64,000 nt of DNA from Planctomycetota bacterium (lineage in GTDB: Bacteria; Planctomycetota; Planctomycetia; JALXBF01). Under the pieces are notes generated by a model. It searched no databases. It was not told the DNA's origin and saw nothing but the letters and a program-made list of their open reading frames with translations. The translations under genes were made by a program, and so were the position numbers. The stretch is from assembly GCA_026991575.1 (NCBI GenBank), contig JALXBF010000181.1:32982-96981 (forward strand). Reading direction: 5' to 3'. Positions 55,160 to 63,854 of this stretch are shown one piece after another. Position 1 is the stretch's first letter. Every line of letters starts with the position of its first letter.

Positions 55160-56494
55160 ATGAGGCGCATGGCCGTGCGGATGCTGCCCAGTATCGGGGC
55201 AGCTCTCCTTGGGCTGCTCATCCTGCTGGTCACGCTCTTGCCCGCCGATGTGGTCAAGCTGCGCAGTGGTGGCATCATCCGTGGTCGGGTGCTGGAGAAT
55301 GAGTCGGACCAGGAGTGGTTGACGATCGAGCTGGACAGTTCCAAGGGAGCGAAGATACGCATCAAGCGATCGGACGTGGCCGAGGTGCTCTCGGCTGCTG
55401 ATCTGCGTGAGGAATATCAGGCACTGCGCAGGAAACTGGGGGACGACTTCGACGCTCATCTTGAGCTGGCCAGGTGGTGCTACCGCTATCGGTTTCGCAA
55501 GGAACTGCTCTACCACCTCAAGCAGGCAGCGCAACGAAAGCCGGACGACCAGCAGTTGCGTCTGCTCGCTGCTCGGGCCGGTTACCTGGAGGAGGTCTTC
55601 CCTGAAGAGCGGAGCAAGCGGGCCGAGTCGCTCGGGCTGGTCCGTGACCGAGGACGCCTGGTGACGCCGCAGCAGAAGAAGCTGGCTGAGGCACGACGCC
55701 AGCGGGAGCGGAAGCGACGCGAGTGGATCAAGCAGATTGCGGAGGCCAAGAAGCTGCTCCTTAGTGGGGACCGGTTTGCCCGCGAGGGCGTAAAGCAATT
55801 GCTTCATTCGATCGACGATCCGCTGGCGCTGGACGCCGTGCTTCGATACTTCATCCGCGACGATCGCCCGGCACTTCGCAGTCTGGGGTGCCTGGCGCTG
55901 GCGCGCATTGGGGATCCGCGAGCCGGCGAGCGGCTCGTGGAGCTGGTGCTTGAGGATGAGTCGGAGGAGGTGCGCTGGGCGGCAATCGATGCGCTAAAGC
56001 GGCGTGAGGATTCGGCGGCGGTGCGCAAGTTGATCGCAGCCCTGCGATCGTCGCGCAACCACGTGGTCCGCTGGGCTGCGGTGGCACTGGGGGAGTTGGC
56101 TGCGGAAGAGGCGGTGCCGGCGCTGATCGATGCCCTCGTGACGGATCACGTGATCGTGTTTGACCGGCCCGGTATGACGGTGGGGACGGGAGGCGTTATT
56201 GGGGGATTCCCCGTGCAGCTGTCCGGAACGGCTGGAGAGGGCGGCGGTGTGACGCTGCCGGCGCCCGTGGGGTTGACGCCGATCATCGCGCAGCCGATCG
56301 CAAGCGGTGGCGGCATTCAGAGCGGCGGCCGGCAGGCCGTACGGGTGCGGGTTCAGAATCCCGAGGTGCTCGAAGCCCTGAAGAAACTTACCGGCGAAGA
56401 CCACGGCTTCGACAAGAAGGCCTGGAAGCAGTGGTACCGGCGCCGGGGTGTGCTGAAGCAGGAAGAGCAGAAGCGGCAATTGCGGTTGCCTTGA
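55160..56494 (+). CDS. Membrane-anchored HEAT-repeat protein
   Basis: The 444-residue protein has an N-terminal signal/anchor (VRMLPSIGAALLGLLILLVTLLPADVV), a small beta segment (KLRSGGIIRGRVLENESDQEWLTIEL), then tetratricopeptide-like helices with many charged residues (about 75-210). Next are HEAT repeats (RSLGCLALARIGDPRAGERLVELVLEDESEEVRWAAIDALKRRED; VVRWAAVALGELAAEEAVPALIDALV, about 225-330), a glycine-rich linker, and a C-terminal helix (EVLEALKKLTGEDHGFDKKAWKQWYRRR). Likely a scaffold in the periplasm. GGGAGGCG precedes the ATG at 55160. No enzyme motif is seen. Confidence 0.78.
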   Translation: MRRMAVRMLPSIGAALLGLLILLVTLLPADVVKLRSGGIIRGRVLENESDQEWLTIELDSSKGAKIRIKRSDVAEVLSAADLREEYQALRRKLGDDFDAHLELARWCYRYRFRKELLYHLKQAAQRKPDDQQLRLLAARAGYLEEVFPEERSKRAESLGLVRDRGRLVTPQQKKLAEARRQRERKRREWIKQIAEAKKLLLSGDRFAREGVKQLLHSIDDPLALDAVLRYFIRDDRPALRSLGCLALARIGDPRAGERLVELVLEDESEEVRWAAIDALKRREDSAAVRKLIAALRSSRNHVVRWAAVALGELAAEEAVPALIDALVTDHVIVFDRPGMTVGTGGVIGGFPVQLSGTAGEGGGVTLPAPVGLTPIIAQPIASGGGIQSGGRQAVRVRVQNPEVLEALKKLTGEDHGFDKKAWKQWYRRRGVLKQEEQKRQLRLP

Positions 56495-56590
56495 TCCGCC
56501 CTATCTGGCAGACTGACCGCACGTTCAGGACCGTGCGGTGCGTCGAGACCCGTGTGGTGTGCAAACCGGGTAGCAATGGAGAGTGGGCAG

Positions 56591-57772
56591 ATGCCACACG
56601 AAGTTGGTAGGACCAGGTTCATGACGGCTTTGTTCAGCCTGCTCCTCTGGCTGGCGGTCGCTGCGGGACTGCCGGCTCAGCAGGAGCAAGCCGCACAGCA
56701 GCAGCGGCAACAGGAGGCGGGACAGGCTGGGCAATCGGCGGCCGATGAGCAGGACGTGCAGGATCGGCGTCGCGAGGCGCTGCAGTTGCTGGGCAAGGCG
56801 GAGCTGGCGGCCGAGCAGGGCCGGACACAACAGGCTCTGGAACTGGCACGCAAGGCCCAGCAGCTCTGGCCTGATTCCCTTGCCATCGCAGCCTTCATCC
56901 AGTCGCTGAAACAGCAGGTCGAGGAGCGACCGACCCGGCCGGGCCCGTATCTGAAGGCCAAGGCCCATCTGGCTGCAGCGGTCAGCCGCGCCCAGTGGCT
57001 CATGTCCCAGCGACGCTACAGCGAGGCGATCGATCTGCTGCAGGGCGTGATTCAAGCTGCAGAACTGTTCCCGAAAGCAGCAGACGTGGCGTTCTACAAG
57101 GAGGTCGCCGAACGGGAGCTGGCTCGCTATGAGGATGCCGTTGCCCGCGGTGAGATTCGCCCCGTGAAGGCTCCGCGGCCCAAGCGTCAGGGGGTGCAGC
57201 AGGCAAGACTCGAGATCACCGACATGCCCGAAGGACCGGAGAACGCGTACCGGTTAGTCCGGATCGCACGCGAGTCAACCCCTCGCTGGTACGTTGAGAC
57301 CAAGAACCTGCTGCAGCGCAAGATGACCGTCGATTACCGGGACATGCCGTTCGGGCTGGTGCTGGACGACATCCGGCGACAGACCGGGGTGAAGATCATT
57401 GTGGACGATCCGGTCAAGGCTGCTCGTACCACGGGGCTTGCGCTGGTCGATTTCCGGGCCAAGGGCGTCACGGCCGAGACCGTGTTGAGCATTGCCTGTG
57501 AACTGGCCGGCTGCGAGTATGTGATCCTCCCAAAGGGCGTTGTGGTGACAACCAAGGACAAAGCCGCCGACTATGTCCGTTCCCTGCCGGAGTCGATTGC
57601 CGAGACGTGGGCACGCGGTCGGTATCTGTTCCCTGAGTTGTATGTCGACGCGGCTCGCCAACTGCCGCTGCCCGAGGTGACGCCTGAAGAGGCGCCCCGC
57701 GAAGAGAACGTGCCCCCCTACCTACGCTCTGGCAAGGACTTGGTCGCTCATATCCAGAAACTACTTCGCTAG
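56591..57772 (+). CDS. Secreted protein with secretin N0 (STN)-like domain
   Basis: The 393-residue protein has a signal peptide (MPHEVGRTRFMTALFSLLLWLAVAAGLPAQ), a Gln/Ala/Glu-rich helical segment (about 30-75), TPR-like helices (about 75-170), and a C-terminal domain resembling the STN/secretin N0 fold (MTVDYRDMPFGLVLDDIRRQTGVKIIVDDPVK...FRAKGVTAETVLSIACELAGCEYVILPKGVVVTTKDKA). It may interact with an outer-membrane channel or bind a ligand; this is inference. ATGs at 56552, 56576 and 56621 are also open; 56591 has GGAG at 56579-56582 and a positively charged n-region. It is the last gene before the terminator at 57828. Confidence 0.72.
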   Translation: MPHEVGRTRFMTALFSLLLWLAVAAGLPAQQEQAAQQQRQQEAGQAGQSAADEQDVQDRRREALQLLGKAELAAEQGRTQQALELARKAQQLWPDSLAIAAFIQSLKQQVEERPTRPGPYLKAKAHLAAAVSRAQWLMSQRRYSEAIDLLQGVIQAAELFPKAADVAFYKEVAERELARYEDAVARGEIRPVKAPRPKRQGVQQARLEITDMPEGPENAYRLVRIARESTPRWYVETKNLLQRKMTVDYRDMPFGLVLDDIRRQTGVKIIVDDPVKAARTTGLALVDFRAKGVTAETVLSIACELAGCEYVILPKGVVVTTKDKAADYVRSLPESIAETWARGRYLFPELYVDAARQLPLPEVTPEEAPREENVPPYLRSGKDLVAHIQKLLR

Positions 57773-57827
57773 CCGTTCGACAGGTCGCCGGCACGTTGGA
57801 GTCGGCGCCAGAACAAGCACTTGACCG

Positions 57828-57862
57828 GGCCGGGGGCGCCCTGCGGGTGCCCCGGGCCTTTT
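57828..57862 (+). terminator. Intrinsic terminator of the dehydrogenase operon
   Basis: A 14-bp stem pairs 57828-57841 with 57845-57858 (one G-G mismatch and one G-T pair) around a TGC loop, followed by TTTT and a further TTTT eight bases later. It lies 56 bp after the stop at 57772. As acpS converges from the other side, it may also act on that transcript, though the T-run is on the plus strand. Confidence 0.8.
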
Positions 57863-57909
57863 GCTGTTTTCGAAACGCCCCCTGGCCGGCGCGCGGGCGT
57901 GGGAGCCGG

Positions 57910-58323
57910 CTAGCGGCTGCTTGGCCCGTTGAGCCTGGTGTGACGCAGGGCGATGGCGATCGCGGTCGCGTACGCATGGCAATGGGAAAGGCTCAGGCTG
58001 ATGCGGCAGATCTCTAGCCGCCGGGCCACCGCACGCACTTTGCGCCGCAGTGCTACCTTAGGCCGTCCGCTCGGATGGTGCCGCACTTCGATGTCGGTCC
58101 AGGCAATCCCTTTTCGCCAGCCGGTACCCAGCGCCTTCAGCACCGCCTCCTTGGCGGCCCATCGGGCTGCGAAGTGCTCCTCGGCACGCCGTCGCCGGGC
58201 GCAATACTCGATTTCGGCCGGCGTGTAGACGCGCTTCAGGAACAGCTCGCCGTGCTCCTCGATCATCCGCGCGATGCGCGCGCATTCGATGATGTCTGTG
58301 CCGATCCCATAGATTTCGAGCAT
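57910..58323 (-). CDS. acpS: Holo-[acyl-carrier-protein] synthase
   Basis: This 137-residue phosphopantetheinyl transferase attaches 4'-phosphopantetheine from CoA to acyl carrier protein. It has the AcpS signature GIGTDIIECARIARM with the magnesium-binding Asp at residue 10, RVYTPAEIEYC, and FAARWAAKEAVLKALGTG with Glu58. The end (LEICRISLSLSHCHAYATAIAIA) matches the family's terminal strand. Length is slightly above the usual 120-130. It diverges from the pcrA gene and converges on the terminator region. Confidence 0.95.
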   Translation of the reverse strand: MLEIYGIGTDIIECARIARMIEEHGELFLKRVYTPAEIEYCARRRRAEEHFAARWAAKEAVLKALGTGWRKGIAWTDIEVRHHPSGRPKVALRRKVRAVARRLEICRISLSLSHCHAYATAIAIALRHTRLNGPSSR

Positions 58324-58478
58324 GCCCTACGCGTCCCACCTCCGGCGCAAGCGACCGGTCACACGGCATCGCAGCGGCAGGCTCTGCGGTGCTGTCAGCC
58401 CGGTGTTACGCACTCCCAGCCATAGAATCCCAAAGGCCATCCGAGCCAGGATGAGATCGAACCAGGGAGGCGCCTGCA

Positions 58479-60764
58479 ATGAACCGCGCCATTTTAGACG
58501 CTCTGACACCGGAACAGAAGGAAGCGGTTACCCACATCGAAGGCCCGCTGCTGGTGCTGGCCGGTCCCGGAAGCGGCAAGACCCGCGTGATTACCCATCG
58601 CATCGCCTATCTCCTGGAACAAGGCATCCCCGACCACCAGATTCTTGGCATCACGTTCACCAACAAGGCGGCGCGCGAGATGGCCGACCGGCTCGATCGG
58701 CTCGTTCCCGGCCATCAGGTCTGGCTTGGCACTTTCCATAAGTTCTGCGTGCGACTGCTGCGACGCTACGCAGAACGGGCGGGCATCGACGAGAACTTCG
58801 TCATCTATGACACGTCGGACCGACAGGCCGTCATCAAGCAGGTGATGGACGAACTGGGGATCGACCGTACGAGCCTGGCTCCGAAACTGGTTGAGACAAT
58901 GATCAGCCGGGCAAAGAACGATTTCATCCTGCCCAAACAGTTCGCGCACCGAGCGTCCAGCCCGCTCGAGGAAGCGGTTGCCAAGATCTACAACCGCTAT
59001 GAGACGCTGATGCGTGAGCAGAACGCACTGGATTTCGACGACCTGCTCGTGCTGGCTGCGACCCTCCTGGCTGACGACCAACAACTCCGCAGCACACTGG
59101 ACCAGCACCTCAGGTTCATCCTTGTCGATGAGTACCAGGATACGAACGAAGTGCAGTACCGTATCGTGAGGCTGCTGTCGCAGGACGAGCCACACTTATG
59201 CGTCACGGGTGATCCGGACCAGTCCATCTACGGATGGCGCGGGGCGAACATCAAGAACATCCTCCGATTCGAACGCGACTACCCGAATTGCCGGGTCGTA
59301 CGCCTCGAACAGAACTTCCGCAGCACTGCTAGCATCCTGGAAGCGGCCAACCAACTGATCCGTCACAACCGGATGCGCAAGCGGAAGGTCTTGCGCACCA
59401 CGAAGCCGAAGGGACAGCCGGTCGCGGTGCGGTGCTATGCGAACGAGCACGAGGAAGCGGAAGCGATTGCGGCTGAGATTAAGCAAGCCGTTACGGACGG
59501 CCGCCGCACGTACGGTGACTTTGCGATTTTCTGCCGCATCGGCGCGCTGACTCGATTGCTGGAACGGGCACTACGCGCCCAGGGGGTGCCGTATCAGATT
59601 CTCAGTGGCGTGGCCTTCTTCGAACGGATGGAAATCAAGGACGTCCTGGCATATCTGCGACTATTGGTCAATCCACGCGACAACGTTTCCTTCCTACGCG
59701 CGATCAAGAGCCCGCCGCGAGGTGTCGGCGATACGACGCTGAAACGGTTGACCGAGTGGGCCGATGCCCTGGGACTTTCCTGCCTGGAAGCCGCTGCGCG
59801 GGCCGACCAGTTGCCGGGCATCCGGCCGGCTCAGCGTAATGCCTTACGGGCCTTCGCGGAGCTGTTCCAACGGTGGCGACAGCAGACCGATCGGCCGCTT
59901 GCCGAGCAGATCCGGGCCATTATCGACGAGTCGGGCTACTTGCAGTGGGTGGCGCATCAGCCAGAGGGGGAGGAGCGACAGGCGAACATCGAGGAACTGG
60001 TCACGGCAGCCGCGGAGTTCGAGGAGGAAACGGACAGCCGGACACTGGCCGACTTCCTCGCCACCAGCGCACTGACGACCGATCTGGATCGGTGGGATCC
60101 GGAACAGGGAGCCGTCTCCCTGATGACCTTACATGCCGCCAAGGGACTGGAGTTCCCGGTGGTGTACATTGTCGCAGTGGAGGAAGACATCCTGCCGCAC
60201 GCTCGATCGGCCGACTCTCAGGAGCAGCTCGAAGAGGAACGTCGGTTGCTGTTCGTTGGTATCACGCGGGCCCAGGAGGAGCTTTATCTGAGCTATGCGC
60301 GGGAACGTTCCTTCCGCGGCATGGTCAGCGTGACGGTGCCCAGCCAGTTCCTGAATGAGCTCGGCATTCCGGTAGTGGACTGCAGCGGCAGGCTGGGCAC
60401 GCACGGTGACTGGGATCAGTTTGGCGCGAACGAACTGCATTGGCTCCACAGCAGCCGCCCTAATCGACAGACGACGGGACGGCGGAGCCGCTCACGCTCC
60501 AGCACCCGCCGGACGATGACCGGCGGAACTGGAGCGACCGGAGCGGGCCACGAGCGCGCCGGCAGCCAGACTGCCCGAGCCGGCACGTTGGGTGGAAACG
60601 AGGAACTGGCAATCGGCACACGCGTGCGGCACGACCGTTACGGGATCGGTTACGTGATCTGCGTCGAAGGTCAGGGACAGACCCGACGCGTGCGTGTTGC
60701 GTTCTCGCGGCATGGAGTACGGAGCTTCCTGGCAACAAAGGCAAAACTGGAAATCTTGCGTTAG
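58479..60764 (+). CDS. pcrA: ATP-dependent DNA helicase, UvrD/PcrA family
   Basis: This 761-residue superfamily 1A 3'-5' helicase works in replication and repair. Motifs: LTPEQKEAVTHIEGPLLVLAGPGSGKTRVITHRIAYL (Q motif and Walker A), ITFTNKAAREMADRL, VDEYQDTNEVQYRIVRLL (motif II), GDPDQSIYGWRGANIKNIL (motif III), RLEQNFRS (IV), VSLMTLHAAKGLEFPVVYIV (V) and EERRLLFVGITRAQEELYLSYA (VI). The C-terminal tail has an Arg/Ser/Thr-rich linker and IGTRVRHDRYGIGYVICVEGQGQTRRVRVAFSRHGVRSF, the KOW-like tail typical of PcrA. GGGAGG precedes the ATG. Confidence 0.97.
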   Translation: MNRAILDALTPEQKEAVTHIEGPLLVLAGPGSGKTRVITHRIAYLLEQGIPDHQILGITFTNKAAREMADRLDRLVPGHQVWLGTFHKFCVRLLRRYAERAGIDENFVIYDTSDRQAVIKQVMDELGIDRTSLAPKLVETMISRAKNDFILPKQFAHRASSPLEEAVAKIYNRYETLMREQNALDFDDLLVLAATLLADDQQLRSTLDQHLRFILVDEYQDTNEVQYRIVRLLSQDEPHLCVTGDPDQSIYGWRGANIKNILRFERDYPNCRVVRLEQNFRSTASILEAANQLIRHNRMRKRKVLRTTKPKGQPVAVRCYANEHEEAEAIAAEIKQAVTDGRRTYGDFAIFCRIGALTRLLERALRAQGVPYQILSGVAFFERMEIKDVLAYLRLLVNPRDNVSFLRAIKSPPRGVGDTTLKRLTEWADALGLSCLEAAARADQLPGIRPAQRNALRAFAELFQRWRQQTDRPLAEQIRAIIDESGYLQWVAHQPEGEERQANIEELVTAAAEFEEETDSRTLADFLATSALTTDLDRWDPEQGAVSLMTLHAAKGLEFPVVYIVAVEEDILPHARSADSQEQLEEERRLLFVGITRAQEELYLSYARERSFRGMVSVTVPSQFLNELGIPVVDCSGRLGTHGDWDQFGANELHWLHSSRPNRQTTGRRSRSRSSTRRTMTGGTGATGAGHERAGSQTARAGTLGGNEELAIGTRVRHDRYGIGYVICVEGQGQTRRVRVAFSRHGVRSFLATKAKLEILR

Positions 60765-60923
60765 CGGCCGGCACTGCCTGGACAGCGTTAGAGCCTCTAG
60801 CGATCACGCAACCACCGGCGCCGCGGACCAGCTTCGTCGACGCTTCCAGTTGCGGTTGGTTGGAAGTGTCCCTGGAGATAACGTGATCGAACACGCTCTC
60901 AGGTCGCTGGGGTCTCCGACACG

Positions 60924-62213
60924 CTAGTCGGCAGACCGCTCATCGCCCCTGGCCCCTTCAGGCTCATCCGATTCGGAGCCAGCGATCAGGTCCAGGCCAG
61001 CTTGGGCCAGGCCGGACAGTTTCACGACGTCAATGTCCGCTTCGGCATGGTTCCATGTAAAGCTGGCCGCGTACCAGGCGCCGGACCTGGTCTGCAGCAG
61101 CCACGTCATGTTGAGCACACCCGCTTCGCTACCACCCTTGTAGCCAACGTACCGGAAGCGGTGCTCAATGCCTGGCAACCCAGGGTTGATTGCCAGGATC
61201 TTCAGCACCCGTTCGCTCCGGCAGGTCCGAAGCCAGTCCATTAGTCGGCACAAGTCGGCGCAGCTCGCATACCACTCGACCTGATCGATCGCCGTCGGTG
61301 TGGTGGGCACGGCGTAGACGGCCGGCAGCTCGTGACCGGCTAGCTCCGCCAGCAGCTGACGTCGTTGCCGGTGGTCTGCCTGGAGATAGCGCTGGAGCAG
61401 GTTGGCATTGGCCTTAAGCGTGAACAACTCGCGAGTTGTCAGCAGCGGCAACGTCCGGCTCGGGTTGCTGTGTCCGAATCGAGCCAGCGATTGCTCGATC
61501 CGATCGCGCCCCAACCAGTGGATCAGGTGGTCGGTTGCGGTGTTGTCGCTGATGGAAATCATCTGCACGGCCAGCGTGTGGACGGTGACCGGGGCGCCGT
61601 TCGGCCAGTCTTGCATGACGCCGGATGGTAGAGATTTCAGGCGTTGCTCAAGCTGCACAACCTTAGCCCACGGATCGGGTTGTTCGGCCAACGCCGCGAG
61701 CACGTACAGTTTGAACGTTGAACCGATGGCAAGCTGCTGGTCGGGATTGACCGCCAGCAATTCGGTGGGCTCCGGCGCCAGGCGGCGCACAAGCGCCGAG
61801 ACCGTACCGGGCAGCTGGTCCAAACGCTGGCCGAGCTCCTCGAAGCTGCGCACGGCCGGAGCAGGCGGACCGAAGAACAAACCGGCGATTCGGTGCGGCG
61901 GCCTGCTTTCCAGCGACAGTGTCATGATCATGAGGAATCCTTTCGACGTGCGGAGCTGGAACCGGCCAGAGTAGTTACCAAGCTTCTCGACCTGGGCATA
62001 GGACTCGACGGTGCCAAACTGATCCCGGAGCGTCGTGAGTACGGCGCGGAGCCGAGTGATGCCGAGCCGCTGACGGAAGACCGTACCGAGGTCATCCTCG
62101 GTGATTCTCTCCGGGTCTGCGAGCGACTGCACCACTTGGTGGGCGCGTTCCGCAAGCGGAGACTGGACGACACAGACAGACCACACTAGCTTAAGCAAGA
62201 TCAAGCACTGCAC
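60924..62213 (-). CDS. Secreted class A beta-lactamase-like serine hydrolase
   Basis: The 429-residue protein has a signal peptide (MQCLILLKLVWSVCVVQSPLA), an N-terminal helical/strand domain of about 100 residues (ERITEDDLGTVFRQRLGITRLRAVLTTLRDQFGTVE), and a penicillin-recognising fold with the three active-site elements: STFK (S165, K168 in AIGSTFKLYVLAAL), SDN in MISISDNTATDHLIHWLG, and a KTG-like KGG in YVGYKGGSEAGV. It is therefore an acyl-serine hydrolase, but the second domain and KGG mean that resistance to beta-lactams should not be assumed. The GTG start at 62213 is preceded by GGAG. It ends the rimI - phosphatase - hydrolase group. Confidence 0.88.
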   Translation of the reverse strand: MQCLILLKLVWSVCVVQSPLAERAHQVVQSLADPERITEDDLGTVFRQRLGITRLRAVLTTLRDQFGTVESYAQVEKLGNYSGRFQLRTSKGFLMIMTLSLESRPPHRIAGLFFGPPAPAVRSFEELGQRLDQLPGTVSALVRRLAPEPTELLAVNPDQQLAIGSTFKLYVLAALAEQPDPWAKVVQLEQRLKSLPSGVMQDWPNGAPVTVHTLAVQMISISDNTATDHLIHWLGRDRIEQSLARFGHSNPSRTLPLLTTRELFTLKANANLLQRYLQADHRQRRQLLAELAGHELPAVYAVPTTPTAIDQVEWYASCADLCRLMDWLRTCRSERVLKILAINPGLPGIEHRFRYVGYKGGSEAGVLNMTWLLQTRSGAWYAASFTWNHAEADIDVVKLSGLAQAGLDLIAGSESDEPEGARGDERSAD

Positions 62214-62277
62214 GAGGCTATCTCCGACAAGGACGATCCGCGCCGTGTATTCGTCGGGTGGCTGCGCATCTTAGGCA

Positions 62278-62910
62278 TCAGCCGAGCTGGCGGTCGAACA
62301 GGTGCAGGCAGGAATTGATCGTCAGCGGTTCGATTTGTCCGTGGCGACGGCGCAGCACGGAGATCCCTCCGTTGGACAAGACGACCCGCTTGGCGCGACT
62401 GGAACCCAGCCCGAGCAAGTGCGCCAGATACACCCGGCCGACCGTGTTGTGCCAGACAACCACGAAGTCGCCCCGCGGATGCCGGTCAAACAGTCCTGCC
62501 ATCGCTGGCACAACGCGACGCTCGACATCCGCGAAGCTTTCCCCCTCCGGGTAGCCATGGGTGGCGGGATCTTTCTGGAAGAGGGCGTAGTAGTCCGGTT
62601 CTGACTCGGCAATCTCGCGCACTGACTTTCCCTCCCAACGCCCGACATCCACTTCACGCAGCTCGGGGATCGGTTGGACAGGGAGGCCGTGGGGTTCAGC
62701 GATGATCTGTGCGGTTTCCATGGCCCGGCGCAGGGGGCTGCTGAAGATGGCGCACAGCCGGAGGTCGCGCAGAGTGTCGCGAACACGCGCCGCCTGCCAG
62801 CGGCCCAATTCACACAAGGGGAAGTCGCCACCGGAGCCCTGCAGCACCGGGGGAGCCATCAGGTTGATCTCAGTAGCTCCGTGGCGAACCAGGAAAACGT
62901 ACTGGTCCAT
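62278..62910 (-). CDS. Histidine phosphatase family protein
   Basis: This 210-residue phosphoglycerate-mutase-like phosphatase begins MDQYVFLVRHGATEINL, with the catalytic H10 in the RHG motif. FSSPLRRAMETAQII supplies the second arginine, LREVDVGRWEGKSVREI the acidic region, and VVVWHNTVGRVYL the second histidine. Substrate cannot be told (phosphosugars, nucleotides or cobalamin intermediates are all possible). ATG 62910 gives the canonical position of RHG; an upstream ATG at 62943 lies inside the end of rimI. Confidence 0.92.
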   Translation of the reverse strand: MDQYVFLVRHGATEINLMAPPVLQGSGGDFPLCELGRWQAARVRDTLRDLRLCAIFSSPLRRAMETAQIIAEPHGLPVQPIPELREVDVGRWEGKSVREIAESEPDYYALFQKDPATHGYPEGESFADVERRVVPAMAGLFDRHPRGDFVVVWHNTVGRVYLAHLLGLGSSRAKRVVLSNGGISVLRRRHGQIEPLTINSCLHLFDRQLG

Positions 62911-62932
62911 GCTGGGGTTCCGATGGCTGTTC

Positions 62933-63445
62933 TCACGCAGCATGAGCCGTGCGATCGTGCCCCAGTGGTTGGTCCTCCACGAGGCGGTACTCAAACCAGT
63001 ACGCATCCTCCTCCGTGTCGGGGAAATGGGCTCTCAACACCCTTGTGGCCCGGAAGCCACAGGCCCGGAAGAACAACTGCGCGTCCAAGTTCGTCTCGCG
63101 CACTTCCAGCGTAATGCGATCTCTTCGGTGATGCGATAACTTGCTCACGATCTTCTCGATCAGTTGCCGGCCAATGCCGCGGCGGCGGTAGCGCGGGTGC
63201 ACCGCCATGTTGAGAATATGGAGTCGGGTCGCCAGCAGTTCATACACGAGGAATCCGACGATTTGGTCCTGGTATTCCGCCACCATGCCGATGCAGTTGC
63301 GTTGTCTGAGACAGCGAACGAATTCTTCCTCGCACCACGGGAATTCGTGGCTCAAATGTTCGATCCAGGCTACTTCAGGCATATCGCGCCGGATCATCCA
63401 TCGGATCTGGACCGAGAGTTGGCGCTGCTGACCTGTGGTACTCAT
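62933..63445 (-). CDS. rimI: Ribosomal-protein-S18-alanine N-acetyltransferase
   Basis: This 170-residue GNAT enzyme matches RimI: RWMIRRDMPEVAWIEHLSHEFPWCEEEFVRCLRQRN at the N-terminus, MVAEYQDQIVGFLVYEL, the acetyl-CoA motif HILNMAVHPRYRRRGIGRQLIEKIV, and TLEVRETNLDAQLFFRACGFRATRVLRAHFPD. It acetylates the N-terminal alanine of ribosomal protein S18. GGAGGG precedes ATG 63445; the longer open frame to 63574 is unlikely. It is the first gene of a three-gene minus-strand group. Confidence 0.9.
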   Translation of the reverse strand: MSTTGQQRQLSVQIRWMIRRDMPEVAWIEHLSHEFPWCEEEFVRCLRQRNCIGMVAEYQDQIVGFLVYELLATRLHILNMAVHPRYRRRGIGRQLIEKIVSKLSHHRRDRITLEVRETNLDAQLFFRACGFRATRVLRAHFPDTEEDAYWFEYRLVEDQPLGHDRTAHAA

Positions 63446-63690
63446 GGCGCCCTCCTGTACGCCGCCTGCGCCGTCGTCCGAATTGGCTTCCATAACCGGC
63501 CACCAGTGTAGCAAAGCTGCCTGACGCCGCAAGGCTAACCCGCCAGCCGGGTGCCTTTCAGCTCTTGCGCCCACTGTGGTGGACGGTAGCTCGCTGTGTC
63601 TGCTGGCGAGACGGCGGTAGAGGCCGTCGCCGTGTCAGCGGGGCATCTGTCGGGGCGGGAGGCTGAGCGATCGGGCCGCTTCCGTGAACG

Positions 63691-63718
63691 GGTGGGGGGC
63701 CTTACGCCCCCCCCAACC
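63691..63718. other. G/C stem-loop 1
   Basis: GGGGGGC (63694-63700) pairs with GCCCCCC (63706-63712) around a CTTAC loop, and the outer GGT and ACC can extend the stem across a CCA bulge. It is terminator-like but has no T-run. Confidence 0.45.
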
Positions 63719-63767
63719 GCAAGGCGGACGGCGTAGCGGGGCGGACCGAGGGAGTTTGTCTTTGAGA

Positions 63768-63797
63768 CGTGCCGCGGGCGTGTCCGGCCGCGGCACG
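63768..63797. repeat. Perfect 10-bp inverted repeat
   Basis: CGTGCCGCGG (63768-63777) and CCGCGGCACG (63788-63797) are perfect complements separated by 10 nt. Confidence 0.6.
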
Positions 63798-63807
63798 GTT
63801 CTGGCGC

Positions 63808-63854
63808 GTTGCCCTGCCGCCGAGGTCTCCGCCCGCCCGCCGCGGCAGGGCAAC
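63808..63854. repeat. Perfect 13-bp inverted repeat
   Basis: GTTGCCCTGCCGC (63808-63820) and GCGGCAGGGCAAC (63842-63854) are perfect complements separated by 21 nt. This is the strongest inverted repeat I found in the window and lies directly after the 10-bp repeat. Confidence 0.65.

Noticed and set aside
56515..56540. Terminator after the HEAT-repeat gene
   Set aside because: A 7-bp stem (ACCGCAC/GTGCGGT) exists but has a 10-nt loop and no T-run, and the downstream gene follows closely on the same strand.
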